DNA of 64,000 nt, from assembly GCF_020805785.1 (NCBI RefSeq), contig NZ_JAJGZV010000001.1, positions 930,001 through 994,000 of the forward strand. Direction: 5' to 3'. This stretch comes from Flavobacterium chungbukense (lineage in GTDB: Bacteria > Bacteroidota > Bacteroidia > Flavobacteriales > Flavobacteriaceae). Positions 62,742 through 64,000 of the stretch are shown here, piece by piece (position 1 is the stretch's first letter; each line of letters starts with the position of its first letter). Position numbers and translations under genes: made by a program. The notes under the pieces were generated by a model that saw only the letters and a program-made list of their open reading frames with translations, was not told the DNA's origin and did not search any database.

Positions 62742-63718
62742 AAAACTTTCAAATTATAAAAGCATTGTCGGCTTCATCGGCAGTGACAGGAAAAGCTAAA
62801 GATAATTCTTCGATGTTTATTGCAGGAGGAACTAATTTGGTTGATTTAATGAAAAAAAACGTCGTGGCTCCAGACAAACTGGTTGACATCAACGGATTGG
62901 ATTTAAAGAAAATTGAATTCTTAAAAGGTAAAGTTTCAATTGGTGCCTTGGCTAAAAATAGTCAGGTCGCAGAAGATTCCTCCATCAAAGAAAAACATCC
63001 TTTGCTTGCCTTGGCTTTAGCTGCTGGTGCATCTCAACAGATTAGACATATGGCAACCGTTGGAGGAAATATGTTGCAAAGAACACGCTGTTCTTATTTT
63101 TATAATACCGATATGCCTTGCAACAAACGTGTTCCAAAAAGCGGTTGCGGTGCTATTGGCGGTTCAAACAGAATGTCGGCAATTTTTGGAGCTTCAGACA
63201 GTTGTATTGCTGTTCATCCAAGCGATATGTGCGTTGCTTTGGCTGCATTAGATGCAACGGTTTTAGTGGAAGGTCCAAAAGGGAAACGCCAAATTAATTT
63301 TACAGACTTTCATCGCTTACCGGGAAATACACCTGAAAAAGACAACACACTAGATAGTAGAGAATTGATTACTTCAGTTGAAATTCCAGATCATAATTTT
63401 ACTAAAAATGTACATTATCTAAAAGTTCGTGACAGAACTAGCTATGCCTTTGCCTTAGTTTCGGTTGCTGTGGCTTTAGATCTTAAAAACAATGTAATTG
63501 AGAATGCTAGATTGGCAATGGGTGGTGTAGCACACAAACCTTGGAGATTAACTGAAACAGAAGAATTTCTTAAAGGAAAAACAGTTTCAGAAGAACTATT
63601 TAGACAGGCAGCAAATTTGTCTATGAAGGGAGCAAGAGGATACGGAGAAAACGATTTTAAACTGACTCTTGGAGCCAATGCGATAACGGAAGCACTTACA
63701 ATAGCAGCATCAAAATAA
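62738..63718 (+). CDS. Periplasmic aldehyde oxidoreductase FAD-binding subunit (PaoB-like)
   Basis: This is a 326-residue FAD-binding subunit. The FAD motifs FIAGGTNLVDLMKK and ATVGGNMLQRTRC are present. Four cysteines at 118, 128, 137 and 156 (RCSY, PCNK, GCGAI, SCIAVHPSD) match the insertion that binds an extra [4Fe-4S] cluster in E. coli PaoB, which ordinary xanthine dehydrogenases lack. This is the best evidence for a PaoABC-type enzyme rather than a purine dehydrogenase. It has no export signal and would be carried by the PaoA-like subunit. Confidence 0.92.
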   Translation: MKNFQIIKALSASSAVTGKAKDNSSMFIAGGTNLVDLMKKNVVAPDKLVDINGLDLKKIEFLKGKVSIGALAKNSQVAEDSSIKEKHPLLALALAAGASQQIRHMATVGGNMLQRTRCSYFYNTDMPCNKRVPKSGCGAIGGSNRMSAIFGASDSCIAVHPSDMCVALAALDATVLVEGPKGKRQINFTDFHRLPGNTPEKDNTLDSRELITSVEIPDHNFTKNVHYLKVRDRTSYAFALVSVAVALDLKNNVIENARLAMGGVAHKPWRLTETEEFLKGKTVSEELFRQAANLSMKGARGYGENDFKLTLGANAITEALTIAASK

Positions 63719-63725
63719 TTAGATT

Positions 63726-64000
63726 ATGAGCAAGACAAGTAATATAAATAGAGTAGACGGATTTGCTAAAGTAACAGGTTCTGCAACTTATTCGGCTGAG
63801 TATAAAGCGGATGGAGTTGTATATGCCTGTTTGGTTGGAAGTACAATTGCAAAAGGAAGAATTAAGTCAATTGATACCAAAAAAGCAGAATGGGCGCCAG
63901 GAGTTCTGGCCGTAATTACGCATTTGAATGTTGATAAACCATCGGGGTATCAAAAACCAAAAGATAAAAGAAACTTTGGTCAGTCTTTACAAATTTTTAA
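63726..64000 (+). CDS. Periplasmic aldehyde oxidoreductase molybdenum-binding subunit (PaoC-like), cut by the window end
   Basis: The ATG at 63726 lies 7 bp after the stop of the FAD subunit. The visible 91 codons (MSKTSNINRVDGFAKVTGSA, then ATYSAEYKADGVVYACLVGS and VLAVITHLN) match the start of the large molybdopterin-binding subunits of the xanthine oxidase family. The active-site part lies outside the window. It should use molybdopterin cytosine dinucleotide, supplied by the MocA-like and XdhC-like proteins encoded upstream. Confidence 0.88.
   Translation, partial: MSKTSNINRVDGFAKVTGSATYSAEYKADGVVYACLVGSTIAKGRIKSIDTKKAEWAPGVLAVITHLNVDKPSGYQKPKDKRNFGQSLQIF

Overview
The window looks like a chromosomal segment of a Flavobacterium-type Bacteroidota. 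It is AT-rich, carries a SusC/SusD pair, lipoprotein signals and TAnnTTTG-type promoters, and its intergenic DNA is full of short repeats. No tRNA, rRNA, CRISPR array, insertion sequence or prophage gene was seen.

Layout. (1) 1-9.5 kb is mixed accessory DNA: the 3' end of a TolC-type efflux gene, an HTH protein, an S33 hydrolase lipoprotein, a TetR/SDR pair, an aldo-keto reductase/AraC pair, a DUF2490 protein and a sulfatase. (2) 9.5-20.8 kb is hexuronate catabolism: a secreted esterase, then exuT, kduI, kduD, uxaC, kdgK, kdgA, uxaB and uxaA. (3) 21-39.9 kb is a pectin utilisation locus: lacI on the minus strand, then GH28, susC, susD, an esterase, three tandem GH105 genes, GH43, a PL10-CE8 fusion, a second GH28 and a CE12 acetylesterase. 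(4) 39.9-45.7 kb holds two AraC paralogues (one cut short), a 782-bp gap, a frameshifted YcxB-like gene, an unrecognised gene, a DUF4861-like lipoprotein and a 58-aa histone H1-like gene. (5) 45.8-56.6 kb is rhamnose and lactate catabolism: a GntR/AraR-like regulator, rhaT, rhaEW, rhaI, rhaB and lutABC. (6) 56.7-64 kb holds DUF1508 and DUF1349 proteins, then a LuxR regulator, xdhC, mocA, a NifS-like cysteine desulfurase and the start of a PaoABC-like periplasmic molybdenum aldehyde oxidoreductase.

How it works together. Pectin is de-esterified, deacetylated and cut by CE8, CE12, PL10 and GH28. Oligomers enter through SusCD. GH105 enzymes release unsaturated uronate, which KduI and KduD turn into KDG. 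Saturated galacturonate reaches KDG through UxaC, UxaB and UxaA. KdgK and KdgA split KDG to pyruvate and glyceraldehyde-3-phosphate. Rhamnose from RG-I goes through RhaT, RhaI, RhaB and RhaEW to DHAP and L-lactate, and LutABC oxidises the lactate to pyruvate.

Most notable non-coding signals. A 14-bp palindrome (TGYAATCGATTACA) sits directly against the -7 box of three promoters, those of exuT, kduI and the first GH28, and a weaker copy lies upstream of lacI; this defines a probable LacI regulon. Four octamer-periodic elements (CTAAG/CAAAG every 8 bp) lie just after stop codons, always in the sense of the upstream gene. Two large imperfect palindromes are built on an exact 10-bp period, and two further hairpins are built of GCAAAG units.
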